A stretch of DNA of 64,000 nt from Paramecium tetraurelia. Lineage: Eukaryota > Ciliophora > Oligohymenophorea > Peniculida > Parameciidae. The notes beneath the pieces were generated by a model, which saw only the letters and a program-made list of their open reading frames with translations, was not told where the DNA came from and did no database searches. Position 1 is the stretch's first letter. The number at the start of each line of letters is the position of its first letter. Location: positions 186,001-250,000 of the forward strand of contig NW_001799322.1 in the NCBI RefSeq assembly GCF_000165425.1, read 5' to 3'. Below, piece by piece: positions 13,301 through 26,128 of the stretch. A program made the translations under genes and the position numbers.

Positions 13301-13871
13301 ACATATAGAACCTGATAGATTAACCAATGATGAGATTTCTGAAATATTCTTCACAAATGCTGATTTGTTAATTAAGGGAGAGTAGAATTTTTCATTTGAA
13401 AAGTTTGCAGTTGTGTGTGTAGAATATGGATTATTTTCAGAGGAAGCTTAGAACTAATTCTTATAGATAAAGGGGACAAAAACTGAGATTATGATATAGG
13501 TACAAATTTGTTAATAATGAGGATAGTTTTAAAAATTAATTGATGGATGGGTTGGATAGAGGAAGGTAATAGAATAAAGATTTGAATAATTGACATTGTT
13601 GGAAACAGAGAAAATAGATTCCTGGAGAGAGATTATCGAAACTTTGGAGAGGAAGATTCTTGATTTGAAAGAGCATTTAATGTAGGCTGGGGTTGAAAAG
13701 AAAGTAAAGCCGCTTTTAATTGCTAATTTATTGCTGAATAAGGAATCTGAGATGTTATTAGAATTGTAGGAAGATATGGAGGATGACGGATCACCAAAGG
13801 CCAAGGGATTGCAATAAAATTTTGGTTCGAATGAATCTATTCGTATACAAATGGATATTATAAAGGAATGA
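10382..13871 (+). CDS. large coiled-coil protein with EF-hand-like C-terminal segment
   Basis: 1146 residues with introns at 10749-10770 (22 nt) and 13500-13526 (27 nt). Residues 180-330 and 480-620 are rich in heptad-like Glu/Lys/Gln/Leu stretches, and Ser/Gln-rich linkers separate them. Around residues 945-1010 a segment with DGNGMCNFEEWYLLL resembles an EF-hand loop and exit helix, followed by a second degenerate hand (KGEQNFSFEKF). The layout recalls ciliate axonemal or basal-body scaffold proteins with Ca2+ sensors, but I cannot name an ortholog. It lies 32 nt after the TTL-like gene and 21 nt before the hydrolase gene, all on plus. Confidence 0.72.
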
Positions 13872-13892
13872 TGAATTAAAATTAATATATAT

Positions 13893-15170
13893 ATGTTTTC
13901 ATCACTATCTGCTGGTTATGATGATTTATGGAAGGCCATAATTCGACCTCCAAGAGATAACGAGTATTCTGAGTAGGATTTAGGTAAGATAAGCAGGTAT
14001 ATTTAGGTCCCAGTCAATTTAAAATTTAGGGAGTGATGATTAAGAGAACTGATTTTTAAATCAAAAATAAGAGAGGACTCAAATTAGAATGCTCATTTTT
14101 TGAGCCCGTTTAAAAACCATGTGAATAATTGCCATGTGTAATATACTTGCATGGTAATAGTAGTAGCAGATTAGAATGTTTGGCTTCTTTGGATGGACTT
14201 CTATAGGTATTCAAAATATAAATATGAAAAGCAATATATCTAGGTGTTCAGTTTTGATTTTGCTGGTTGTGGTAAATCAGAAGGAGACTACATATCCTTA
14301 GGATGGTACGAGAGAGATGATGTTGAAGTAGTAGTTGACTGGTTGCGTTAAAGCAATAAAGTTTCTACCATAGGATTGTGGGGTCGATCAATGGGTGCAG
14401 TTACAGCTTTAATGCATGCTGATAGAGATCCTAGCATAGCTGGTTTAGTTTTGGATAGTGCATTTTCAAATCTAAAGACCTTGGCAGAAGAGTTAGCAAA
14501 ATAATATGCTCAAAAAGTACCCTCTTTTGCTATCTCTGCTGGGTTGTCTATGATAAGAAAAACTATTTAATCAAAAGCCAATTTCGATATAGAAAACATC
14601 AATCCACTCAAGAATCATGTTTCAAAGGCCTTCATTCCTGCATTCTTCATTGCAGCAGACGAAGATACTTTTGTTTTACCTCATCACACTAAGAAATTAC
14701 ATGAAGCTTATGCTGGAGATAAAAATATTGTAATTGACTTTAACTATATTTAAATAGTCCATAGTTCCTGGAGATCATAATTCTAAGAGGCCATCCTTTG
14801 CTATGAACTCTATAGCAATATTCTTTTATAATACTCTCTAAGTGAAGCATTTAGTTCCTGAATACAAGGTATTTGATAACAATATTTGAAGCAGCCAGAT
14901 TAGAAGTCTGACAATAATCAATAATTTGAGGAGGCCAACTTTTTAAATAGTTATAACAACCATGTTGGGAATGCATTTTAAGTTTAGGGAGCTATGCATG
15001 ATTTTGATGAAGATGAAGAGCTCAGGAAAGCAATAGAGGAAAGTCTAAAATTAACTGCTTTTGAACCTAACCAATAAAATTAATAAAACTCATAAAATAG
15101 ACCACAAGTTTAACCATATAAATAACCTGAAGATCTATTAAAATTCTCAGATGATGAGAGTTTGCTATGA
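13893..15170 (+). CDS. alpha/beta serine hydrolase with C-terminal ubiquitin-interacting motif
   Basis: 392 residues with introns at 13984-14006, 14207-14231, 14730-14757 and 14869-14891. The protein opens with DDLWKAIIRPPR and continues as a BEM46/ABHD17-like hydrolase: VIYLHGNSSS (oxyanion strand), the nucleophile elbow LWGRSMGAV near residue 149, the acid in ADEDTFV near residue 240 and the His in VPGDHNS near residue 268. All three catalytic residues are present. After an acidic/Gln-rich linker, DEDEELRKAIEESLKL (about residues 339-355) matches the ubiquitin-interacting motif, with the acidic lead-in, Ala and Ser. The family includes depalmitoylases. The UIM would couple activity to ubiquitylated partners; that coupling is inferred. 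Confidence 0.88.
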
Positions 15171-15184
15171 AAACATGATTAAGA

Positions 15185-16285
15185 TCATTCGTTTAATTTA
15201 TCAACTATTTCACATAAAACTTATGAGGTTTATCTGTATTGTTTTGGTATTTATGATAATTATCCTAATCTTTATTCTATATTATCCAATTCTAGGTGAG
15301 GTTTAAATCTTTGCATTGCCAAAGTAGAGATTGATAGCTTTTGATCCTCTTCTCTCATTCCTAGTTATTCTCTTAGTTTCGATATTTCGTATTCTTCAAT
15401 TAAAATCTATGATTTATTATGTGATATGTACATTGTCACTCATTCTTTTGATTGCATTTAGTTTGTTTTATAATAATAAATTTTCGATTGCCTCGCTCAT
15501 GTATGTAAGATCATCTATCAAGGACAAATCAAATTTATCTATCATTCTTTATTCTCCATTGACATATTGTATCTCACGAATACAACACATTTTGGCTATG
15601 TCTTAAAAATCAATCAACTCATCGGCTGATTGTTTTAATAAGATCTTTTTTAAATTCTTTTTCATACCAATTAAATTCTTTACTACTTAAAACATCTTTC
15701 TCGAATTATTTAAATATTCCTAAAATATAATAATTTTAATCTCTATACTTTTAATTAATGTAAATTATGTATTAAATTAAATATTTATTTGCTAAAATTA
15801 ATGTATTGCTAAGCATACGGATTCTTTATGGTTTACAAAAGCGAATATTTTTTTTTTTATTCTTACTATTCTTTGACTTTCTTAAATCTTTAGATTAAAG
15901 TTTGACTCTCAAGTTTCATTATTTCAGTTTCAGTTCTAATTTTTTTCATAACAGCTTGTTTCGTTGGCTGTTTTTATTTTCTGATTGAATTAAGATGATC
16001 TAAGTAATCGTGCAAGTTTTGTTCATCACTTCTTTATATTCGAGGCGTAAGGATCGGTAAATGCTTTTATCTTGGTGTTATTGTGCTATCCCCATTAATA
16101 GTGGTTTCATTTCCAGGCAAAGCAGTAATATTGAGAGGACGAATCTTGCTTGAAATTCCTTGCCTTTTAGGTGTCACTGATTAAAATCTTTTGATCGGTC
16201 TCAATGAAGAAGAGTTATGAGTAGTAATAGTTTCTTAATGTTTGAATGTTGGAAACACTAGATGATTTTTATATATGAGACTCAT
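15185..16285 (-). CDS. unknown protein, helical C-terminal half
   Basis: 348 residues with introns at 15407-15431 and 15720-15748. The N-terminal third is Ser/Thr/Pro-rich and basic, suggesting a disordered phosphorylatable region; the C-terminal two thirds are helical and charged (for example NLKKILLKQSADELIDF). No domain is recognised. The gene converges on the hydrolase gene with only 14 nt between the two stops. The start was chosen as the first ATG of the frame, upstream of which the sequence becomes non-coding. Confidence 0.68.
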
Positions 16286-17146
16286 TAAAATTTATATAAT
16301 TTTTATCTTTTATTATGACTAAATTCAAATGCAATATTATCAACTTAATGACCAGTCCTATCCTAATCTAAATTCTATTTCATATTCAAATTTTCTAAGT
16401 GCGTGTTCTTATCAAATTTTATAAATTATCCATTATGCTAGCCAAAGTAATAAACAATCAGTTTGGTTGGAAATTAGGTACATATTTCATAAATCATTAT
16501 GCTTTTTATTATAACCAAATATTCTAATAATGTAAATGAAAAATAAATAAATAAACTTCATAAAACATCTTTTATTTAAATTAGAAGATGATTGTCACTG
16601 TCCTTAATTGCTTATGATAAGATCTTTTAATTGAATTATTGTTTTTAAATTAAATATATTGACTAGATAATGTAATATTTGATTGCTAATGTATCCTTGA
16701 TATAATATTTATTTTAAGACTACAAACTATCTTATGAACATAAATATTTTTCATATCTGAAGTCATTAAATCTAGAATTGAGTTATAATAGACCATATAT
16801 TTATATAGATTTAAAATAGCCAATATTCTAGAATAAATTTACTTAAGCAATTAGGATTATGCAGCAAACTAACTAATTTTTCCAATTTCTTTTTAAATTC
16901 ATTTTTCTTTAAAGTCTAATATGAAATGGAAAAATTGAATTATCAAATTAAACCCATAAAGGAATTTTAAATACTAATTCAGATACTTAAATTCTGATTT
17001 TCATAGAATAAATTGAAATACCAATTTCCATAAAACTTAATATAATAGTTGACTGGAAAGTAATATTTCACATAAAAAATTAGAATATTGACAATGGTAT
17101 TATTATTAATTAATAATTATTAATAAATATTCTAAATATATATTTA
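16286..17146. other. intergenic, no confident gene
   Basis: About 860 nt of AT-rich DNA. A plus-strand piece at about 16331-16480 (opening MQYYQLNDQSYPN) has coding-like composition but runs into a gt site without a convincing second exon; it may be a relic. Nothing else stands out. Confidence 0.45.
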
Positions 17147-20100
17147 TCATCTTCTTTTTTGACCAACTTATTGCTGTTATTACTACAAATCTTATTCTTA
17201 CTACTACTTTAACTTATCCTATTATTGAATAAATTTGATATCTTGAGTGTAAAAGTTATCTTACTTGAAATAATCAAATTAAGAGGCAGAATAAATGAAA
17301 TCTAAATTACCATTTACATCTATTTGATTCTAAAACTATTTAATTAGTTCCTCAACTATTCCAGCTGCCTAGAACACTTTTAAATCTGTAGCATCATTAT
17401 CCTCTTTTACAATATTTCCTATTTCCTCTATAATAAATGCCTCCAATATTTAAGGTATGGTGTATCTATAAGGAGAATCAAATTTCTCCCAAATGTGATA
17501 CAGTTTTAGATTTTGCTCAAGCAAACCTTTGGTAATCACTCTCAATTCATCAATATTGAATTGTTAAAATTCAATAACCTATTCAATATATTTGATATAG
17601 ATATATTTTAACCATCTCTTTTACTGGCCCATCAAATAGTAAAGCACTCCTTTTGTCGGATGCGAATTGTTCGAATAAAAATCTCTTAAGGAATCATTAA
17701 CAAAACTAATTTAATTGATCAACTTGATTAATTGTTCTCCTTCTTAATACATCCTAATTTGAAGTAATTAAAATTTTGGTACGAAATAATGCACTTTTAT
17801 CATGTATTGATCTTAAAAGTATTCACATAATTCAAGGGCTCTGTCAATTGATTAATGAATCCAAGACAACATAATTACTTTGTTAATACCATATTCTACA
17901 CTATTTAGGATGATTTATTCAAAAGAAAGCAATTACTTCCGTAATTCTGCATCTTAAAATTCTTCTTAAGTTAGTTCCTTCTACTGAATTTTTTAACTTA
18001 CAATAAGCTTAATCGATGATATTTAACTAGCAATCTCCTTTAGCCTTTATTTGCAATTCTTTTTCAGGTTCATTTCTACCGTTTGAATTCCTTCACTAGT
18101 TAAATGATACAACAGATATTAGGCTATTATATAGAATACCTTTAGTTGCTATGATCGAAATGGTAATGTTTATAACAAATACAAAAGATCTGTTAATTGA
18201 ATATCAATTTCAAATATTTGTTATTATTCATTCTATTTTGTTTGCTAATATTATGATTGCTATCGACCTCTGTTGGTTTGATAGGATTACTAATAAATGT
18301 ATTGATATTATAAATTGATAACTGATTCAACGTGAATCAAAATTTGTTCATGTATAAATGTTTCATCAATCACATTATTATAGTATTGATCTGATTCTTC
18401 ATAAATGCAATCAAATTGTTATAAATTAAATAATTTCATTAATTCTTCATTTTAAATATTATTTTTAAAATGAAAGATATTTTTTTCAATTTTTATAATT
18501 ACTGCTTATTCAAATTGAGAGGACTTTATGTAATTAAGTGCATGTTTTGAAGAATTAAATGCTAATTGATAATCATACCTACAAACATAATATCGACTCA
18601 ATTAATGACAAATAATAGCATGAAATAAGGTTTTCTCAGTTATTTGATATCTTGCAACCTTGCTATGCAATTAATCTACTTCTTCCCCAATTTACATATT
18701 GAAGTATAAAAGCAATGATTCATATAGCTGAATCATCTTTGTGTATCTAGCATCTAGAAGCAATTATCGGAGTTGGGTTCTAATTTATATTTATTGTTCT
18801 TCGATATTCTCATGATAAAGTGAAAAATAAAATAAGCTTTAAGAATCTAACAGAAGATCCTTGTATTACTAAATAGTAGGATATCTAATATATAACTAGT
18901 CATATGGTTTAATAATCTTCATATCTTGGGATTTCGTGAAGAATGTGAAGATTTTGAGATCCATATCAAATCCTTCATGAGCTTCTTCCAATAACATTGA
19001 TTTATTTTATTGCATCTTTTAAATTAAACGAATAAAAATATCCACCTAATCTATCAACTAAAAACTAATAAATTATTGAATCAACAATAGAATAAAAATG
19101 GATGGGTTTATATCGTAATTTATTATTCTTTTAATAGCTTCAAATGTGAACTATAAACCCACTCCTTATTACAAACTTAAAGTGATAAAAGTGTAAAGTT
19201 ATTGATATTTCACAAATCCTATTGCTTCATCATCAAGCAAGTTACAATAATCATGTAATTACACTATTTATGCAGCCTTTAACATCAAATGAAAAGACTC
19301 TTGTTATTTGTTTTCTTCTATTTAATTTAAGGCACTCTATAATTGAGTTATCTCAAATGAACTTTAATTATGGAAATTCTCAATATGTTTTGGTGAAAAT
19401 GCATAACATATTGCCAAAAGATATGTTAATCGAAGCTGACTTAAACTAAAATGTTAAAACCACGATTCTTCCAAATAATAATACTAGTATTTATATTATT
19501 TTATGAGACTCTTCAATTGCAATATCTTTGACTTATCTTCATATTTTCTATTTAGTTTCTAATAGTTCTATATATTCTAATTTATGATAATATTTGTTGA
19601 TTGATAATCATCCATATGTAATAATTACATTAGCAATCGTATCCTTAGCAATATGAATCGTATATCATCTTTGTCCTATTCCAAAAATTCACAGATTATT
19701 TATCTATTCAAGAGTGTTTTGTTAATTAGACTTTGAGTCATAAATTGTACCCACATGTATTAAAAGTCGCTGCTATCAATAATATCATAAATCTCATTGA
19801 AATTTGACTCGTTCCACTTTCTAATCTTTAAAATCAAGTATTTTCCTAATTCGCAATCCTCATATGATTTTATCTAATCCTAATGAACTTCAAATTTCAT
19901 TAATTGCAATATCTAGCACTTTAGATTATCAAAGACTGGTATGTTTTATATTTGAAGTTTAATGAATTATTAACAATTCTGATCGAACATTACATTTTAT
20001 TCATCAAACCATACAATCAATTATAAATATTAAAAGTATAGATATTACATACAGTAATTAAGATTAGTATGAATTTCATCCAAAATATTAAAGTCTTTAT

Positions 20101-23100
20101 TAGGCTTATTAAACAAATCTATAACATCATCATCATCCATCTATGGAGAAAATTGATCTAAATTAAACATTTCTAAACTTATTTGCCTTGCTTATTCTAA
20201 AATCACAGGTAATTACACAGGTTTAATGATTTTTTAAGTATTTTTTATGCTATCATCTATTAGAAAACTAGCAAAGCCATAATTTTTATTAAAATATTAT
20301 TTGATACTTTAAACGATGTTTAATTAATTACTATATCTTTATAATTGAGATTTGTATTGAATTATTACATTTAAGTATTCTTAATTATATCTTAACGTTT
20401 CTAATAAAAACATTCTTTGTTCTGAAAACAGCTTTGTGTTTTACTTGTTCTTTTTTCTCTTTCTGAGAAGAGTATGCTGTTCAGTAGGATTCAAATTTTA
20501 AAATTCTATATTAAGACACAACTGTCTTACAATTAGATTAATTTCATTTGAACAACTCTATATCCCAGTGAGTAGACTATTAAGATCTTCGTCAAAGTCT
20601 AGTTTCAAAGCACATAATGTTGCCATTTTTAAATAATATATTAAGATAATATCTAAGTTTCTCTGCATGTAATTTGGTTAAAGAATAATTTTAGAGATTT
20701 CATCTTTTAAAGATTTAGAGAAAATAGAAACAGCATCCTTATTTTAAGGTGGATATTCTCTTTTTAAGATATTATCAAATTATTGAATTAAATTTAATGT
20801 TTAATCATAAAATTTCATTCGGAATGAGCAGTTTATCTTATGTAAGAATAATTAAATTTAAGAATTGAATGATTAATCTGGTGATTTAGAAATATCAGAC
20901 GCATATTAAATCTCTTTAAACTTATATTGCTTCCTTATTTCATAAACAATTTAATCGATAGTAATATTGTTATCTAACATTGCTCTTAGAACATCTGTTA
21001 ATTTATGATCCATCTACTCTAACTATTAGTATGGATCGTCTATTTGCTTTAAACAAATCATTTGAATAATGACTTTTGCTAAATTATAAAGTGGTTATTC
21101 ACTTTTTAAAGTGTTTAATAAAGCATATTATCGGCCATCAAGAAAGTAGTTAAAAATGCTGATATAGGGATGGGGTTTCGATTTCATTAATATAAGATTT
21201 GCATACAAAAACTCATTTATTTCCTCTGATTTATAATCTATTCCATAGGTTTTTCTAAATTTGATTACTTGCCATAAGCTTAATGGTTTTTCAAGCTCAT
21301 ATAAACATAAGCAATATCCTTTAATTACAAAATCATCAATTTAATCTATAATATTAGACAATCTCAAATAGTTTTTACTCTCCGCATAGTAAACTCCATG
21401 TTTACTGTCTAATTTCTATTAGAATTGCAATTTTTGATTATAAGTTACCTATAAAAATTAGACCAAATATTCTTAATCGTTTTTTTTACCTAACCAAATA
21501 TTGTCATGATAATGCTTAATCAACTCTATATTTTCAATTTAAAATTGTTCCTCGATAAAGAATTACATGGCAATTTCCTGTTATTTAGTGGTCTAAGTAT
21601 CAAAAATAAATGTATCTCTAAGCTAATCAATAACAGTCTTAAAAATATAGGATTTTTTAGGATATAATATATACTATTGGATATTTAATGATTACGATGT
21701 GAGTGGAAAGACAATCTAATCAATTTATTCGAAATTCAATTAGCCTACCATATTAATAAATTCTTTCATGCTGTATCCATCCATTTTTTAGTTAGTTTCT
21801 AGCAATTTATTATATTATTTGTGAATATTGCTTTTTAGAGAAAAAGTACCATTTTGAACAGAAGTTTTCGTAATTACACGTATATTCTAAATAGCAGACC
21901 TCCTTACTACGGTCTTCCTAAATCCTCTAATCCAAATAGCCTTAATCTTAAGCACTACTACTTTTCTGCAATTTAACCACAGATTTTTCTCAATGTAATT
22001 TTATTACTTCTAGACTATGTTTTCATATTCTTTAATATCATCAGGTTTGTTACTGTTTTTGGTTACTTATTAAAATTTTTTTCTAAATTTTAATTAGGCA
22101 TTATCTGAGTACACTTAATGAGTAAGTTTGTAATTCTATTTTAAAATATATAGCTTTCTTTAATCTAAATTCGTAATAGCCAATTTTTTCCTTTTCATGT
22201 AAAAATGTCTTTGAGTCAAACGATCTTCTGTCCACAATTTCTTATAGGTAGTTAAGACTGACAATTTATACAAATATTTCCAATATTTGATTAATTTCTT
22301 TTTTCTTTGAAAAGGATTTAAATTATTATACTAGATTTCAAATGCCCAATTTGAGACTCTTTATGAAAACAAGTTGTGCAACAATTCATATGGTGGATCA
22401 TCTAAATCAATCTTTTTAGGTTATACTTTAGTTTCTCTTTTTTAATTCAATTCATTTCTCAATTAACCTTTTCTAATATGCTCTTCAAGATCTGATTACG
22501 AGCTGATAGTTTAAAAACTACCAAACTCCATATTATTAGTAGAACTATATACTTTAAATAAGGGAAATCTTTTATAGATATCTTCTTCTTCTTTTTTGAT
22601 TTTTGTACTTTGTTTTGTCTTGCTAAATATTTCGAGAGTTGATTTAAGAAGATATTTATGCCTTATTGTCAATTAAGTTAGTCTGAAAGGAGTATCACCA
22701 AAAACTGAGGCAATTACAAATTTAAATAGACTGTTTGAGATTAGCAGACTTAAAAATACTAAGACCAACTATTCTCCGTATTTTTTATTATATAATACAG
22801 TAATTATACCAGTATTAGTGAGGATACCAATTTGATTTACAAGATCTAAAATATTATTCCAAATTCCTAAAGAACTTTCATTCTAAGGCCAGGGTCTTTG
22901 GAGGCAATACATGAAGGAATACTTCTTCACTTGCAATTATAAAATGTTGAAAGACCATAAGAGAAAATAGCTAAGAGGAAACGAGTATCCGAAAATGATA
23001 AGTAAGGAATAAAGAATCAAGATTTCCATGTAATCCTCTAAGGTGCCATATCTTTCAGGACTTATTGCATATGATTACCTTCTTGAGGTTTCATCAATAA

Positions 23101-26066
23101 ATTAATGAATATCATTATCATTGATTTCATATTTAATTTTAGGATATTTGGCTAAATCTGATATGAATTTAAATAACTGCAAAATTTTGAATAGAAATTA
23201 CCAAATAATGATAGTAGAAAAGTAATATTGCACATGTCTGGAGCAATTGCTTTTTGAGCAATATAAATTCAAAGGTCCATTGAGGTAACCTATGAATAAC
23301 AGAGGAACCACATATGAACAAAAATAGAGGATAAACTTCTTAACAACAAAACTGGTTTCATATTTTTACATGGTTTTATGATTTTCAAAATCCGTGACTG
23401 AGGTAGAAATGTAATCATAGAATTTATCAACAAACAATTAGACGAATACATTGATTGTAGCTGATAGTGTAACTTCTAATGACATCACTGAGACATTAGA
23501 GAATTCACTACCAAATGAGTTTCTCAAGGCTGTGGTTAGTGTAAACAATCCCACTACTAATCCACTGTAGGCTGATATTAATAACACTAGCAATATGGAG
23601 GCAAGGAACAACCTTAACACTAAATCACTGTCATCTTGAGCAGCTGAGTTCAACTGATCATTTTCCAAGGATCTAATAAAGGTTCCTTTGAATGATGATC
23701 TTTCAGTAGATTTCTCCTTTTCATTTAATTAACCATATTTCAAATTAAATCTTACTTATTGTTGTTTCCAATAATCAGTCACTATGCTATTCCACTGTAT
23801 TAATACAAATGTAAATATCATAGTAATTATGATACTGGCTTCACCATCTTGATTGTTCAATATCCATTCAGCCAGACTGCATCCAAAACCACAAACAGAT
23901 ATAAATGTCAACATTTTTGTATAATAACTCATGAAAAAAAAGTACAATCCGATTTTCTCACCATAATATGAACATATAATATCAATAGGTGCAAACCAAG
24001 GTTCAAATATTCTGAATTTCCATTCATCTGCAAAAAAGAAGAGCTTTTTATGATAAAATTAAGTTTCACTTGTTAAAGCCTTCTCAAAGTTCTAACAATA
24101 ACCTAACAACTCATATTGATCATTCAAACAAAAAAATTGATGAATGTAGCCTTTCATAGTAAAGGAATTGATATCAAAACAATCGTCAACTGCAAAATAC
24201 ACTAATTTTAATCTGTCGATTGATGAAAATACAGAGATATTTCCATCTTCATCTTTCTAATATTTACACCAAATCATCTGTTATTAAGCTTAGAGAGTAG
24301 GTGCCATTTTCTTTGTGGGCCTCCTAAAGTTTATATAAGGCTCTTAGGGTGTTAAATCAACTTGGCTCCAGAGATTTTTTAGATATTATTTAGAATCATT
24401 AGCCACTTCTAATGATTCAATAAAGGCTTACATATAATTATATGCTAATCTCTCCTTCTATAAGATTTTGATATACTTTGTCAATGGAATGTTTTATTCA
24501 ATCATATATTGTTTGTATTCATTCATTAGGGATTCAGCATTGTGATCATACACTTCTACTTTCTCCAAGTGTTATTAGTTCTCTGGGTTCAAAATATTTT
24601 GTTTATTAAGAAATATTTCCTATTTATTTCCTAAACCTTATGATATCAATTCCTTTTAAAATCTTTTGATGTACAACTGAAAGGAATCCATCTATTTATT
24701 TAAAATGGCTGACAAATCACTGTCAATAATGTTTTGTTGCCGATGTTCAGTCACACACTTTTTCAAATGCACCAAGTATTTATAAAATGCAAACCATTCA
24801 TCATCAGATGGACCATGATCTACTTCATCATTTAAGTCCTATTTTCCATACTAAAATAATTCTTAATTGATGTGACTTTGATTTACCTCTCTACTTAATC
24901 TTTTGAAATTGATTTGTTCAATTAATTCTATGATTTGAGGTCTCAAATACTCAAAAAATGTTGTGCATTAATACTCATTAGGCTTCCACAATCGATTATT
25001 CAATCTTAAGGGTCTTAATCTCTTATCAACAGGTTCAAGAGAAAAAAGGTCACTGAACCAAAAATTTAATCGTTTTGAAAGCTTTTTTTACTCTGCCACA
25101 ACTTTTAAATTCTCCTCATCCATCTTAATCAAAAGAAATATCCATCTGCCGTCATTTGAAATTACCTACCTTGTTTAAAATCCCTTCCTTGATAATTGAA
25201 TCAAAATTGCATTCCTCAGCATTGTTGATGTGTCCAATGCCTCCTTTGGTGTTTTAAACCATTATTCTTGGATCTGATTTAAGTACTCCCCCTTTACGTC
25301 ACATCTGGTTTAAGCCTCCTCTAAACTTTTATAATCCAAATTTATAAAATCTATCAAATTGGCTTTCATATTCGAACTCAACGCTGCCTCGAACTTTTCT
25401 CTCAAAGCCTTCATTGCATAATTCAATTTCTCTTAAGCACTCAACATTGGTCTTATACTCTTTGAAAATCTTTTGCCTGACAAAGTTTATTAAGTGAAGA
25501 ATTATTTATATCTTACATCACTTTATTAGGATTATAATTGAAAGGGGTCTGAAGAAAGGGAGTTTTGCAGCTCAGACTAAGATATTGATAATAATTAATA
25601 ACTCGTCTCTATTGCTTTAAATAGCAGTTGGTCATTTAGCGATTTAGGATTTATCTTCAAGGCCTATTAGACAAAGTCGAAAAACTCCAAGGGTTTCATT
25701 TACTAAGGACGAGCAACCTCTTCATAATCTGGGTTAGGAAAGCTCATAATTTCTCAATATATATAATTACGAAATCACTCCATCGGGATAAAATGTTGTG
25801 TGGAAATCATATGAACACTTCCCAATTAGTCTTTCATAATCTTTTTAATCCTCATCTGTAAATTCAGTTCCCTAAAGGGCTTTTAAATATAATTCATAGA
25901 GTTTTAGAGGATCTTAAAGTTTGTTATCAATCTTCTTCCTCTTTTTGGTTTTAGGCTAGTCTTTAACTACTTTAGATTCGCTTTTAAATTACTGGAATGG
26001 AAGGTATTTCTATCGAAAGCCAGCTTAACATTCTGTATTTGGTCTTGCTTACTGTAATTTATACAT
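17147..26066 (-). CDS. giant anoctamin (TMEM16)-like protein with long C-terminal extension
   Basis: One frame runs 8.9 kb with a single 28-nt intron (25743-25770), giving 2963 residues. Residues 1 to about 660 are hydrophilic. At about residues 680-1115 lies a full anoctamin core: SYYGEKIGLYFFFMSYYT matches the YFGEKIALYFAWLGFYT signature; further on are DYWKQQ, the TDFENHKTMQKYETSFVV segment with the FExHRT-type motif, LFIGYLNGP, DYMEILILYS and LQRPWPQ followed by several membrane helices. Family members are Ca2+-gated Cl- channels or lipid scramblases. The remaining 1850 residues are helical, Gln-rich and hydrophilic with no domain I recognise. The frame has no TGA and no internal start signal, so a fusion rather than two genes is indicated. 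Confidence 0.85.
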
Positions 26067-26128
26067 ATATTATTAAGCACTAAATGCAAAATATGTAATT
26101 TATAAATAAATATTGATGTAAATTGTTT

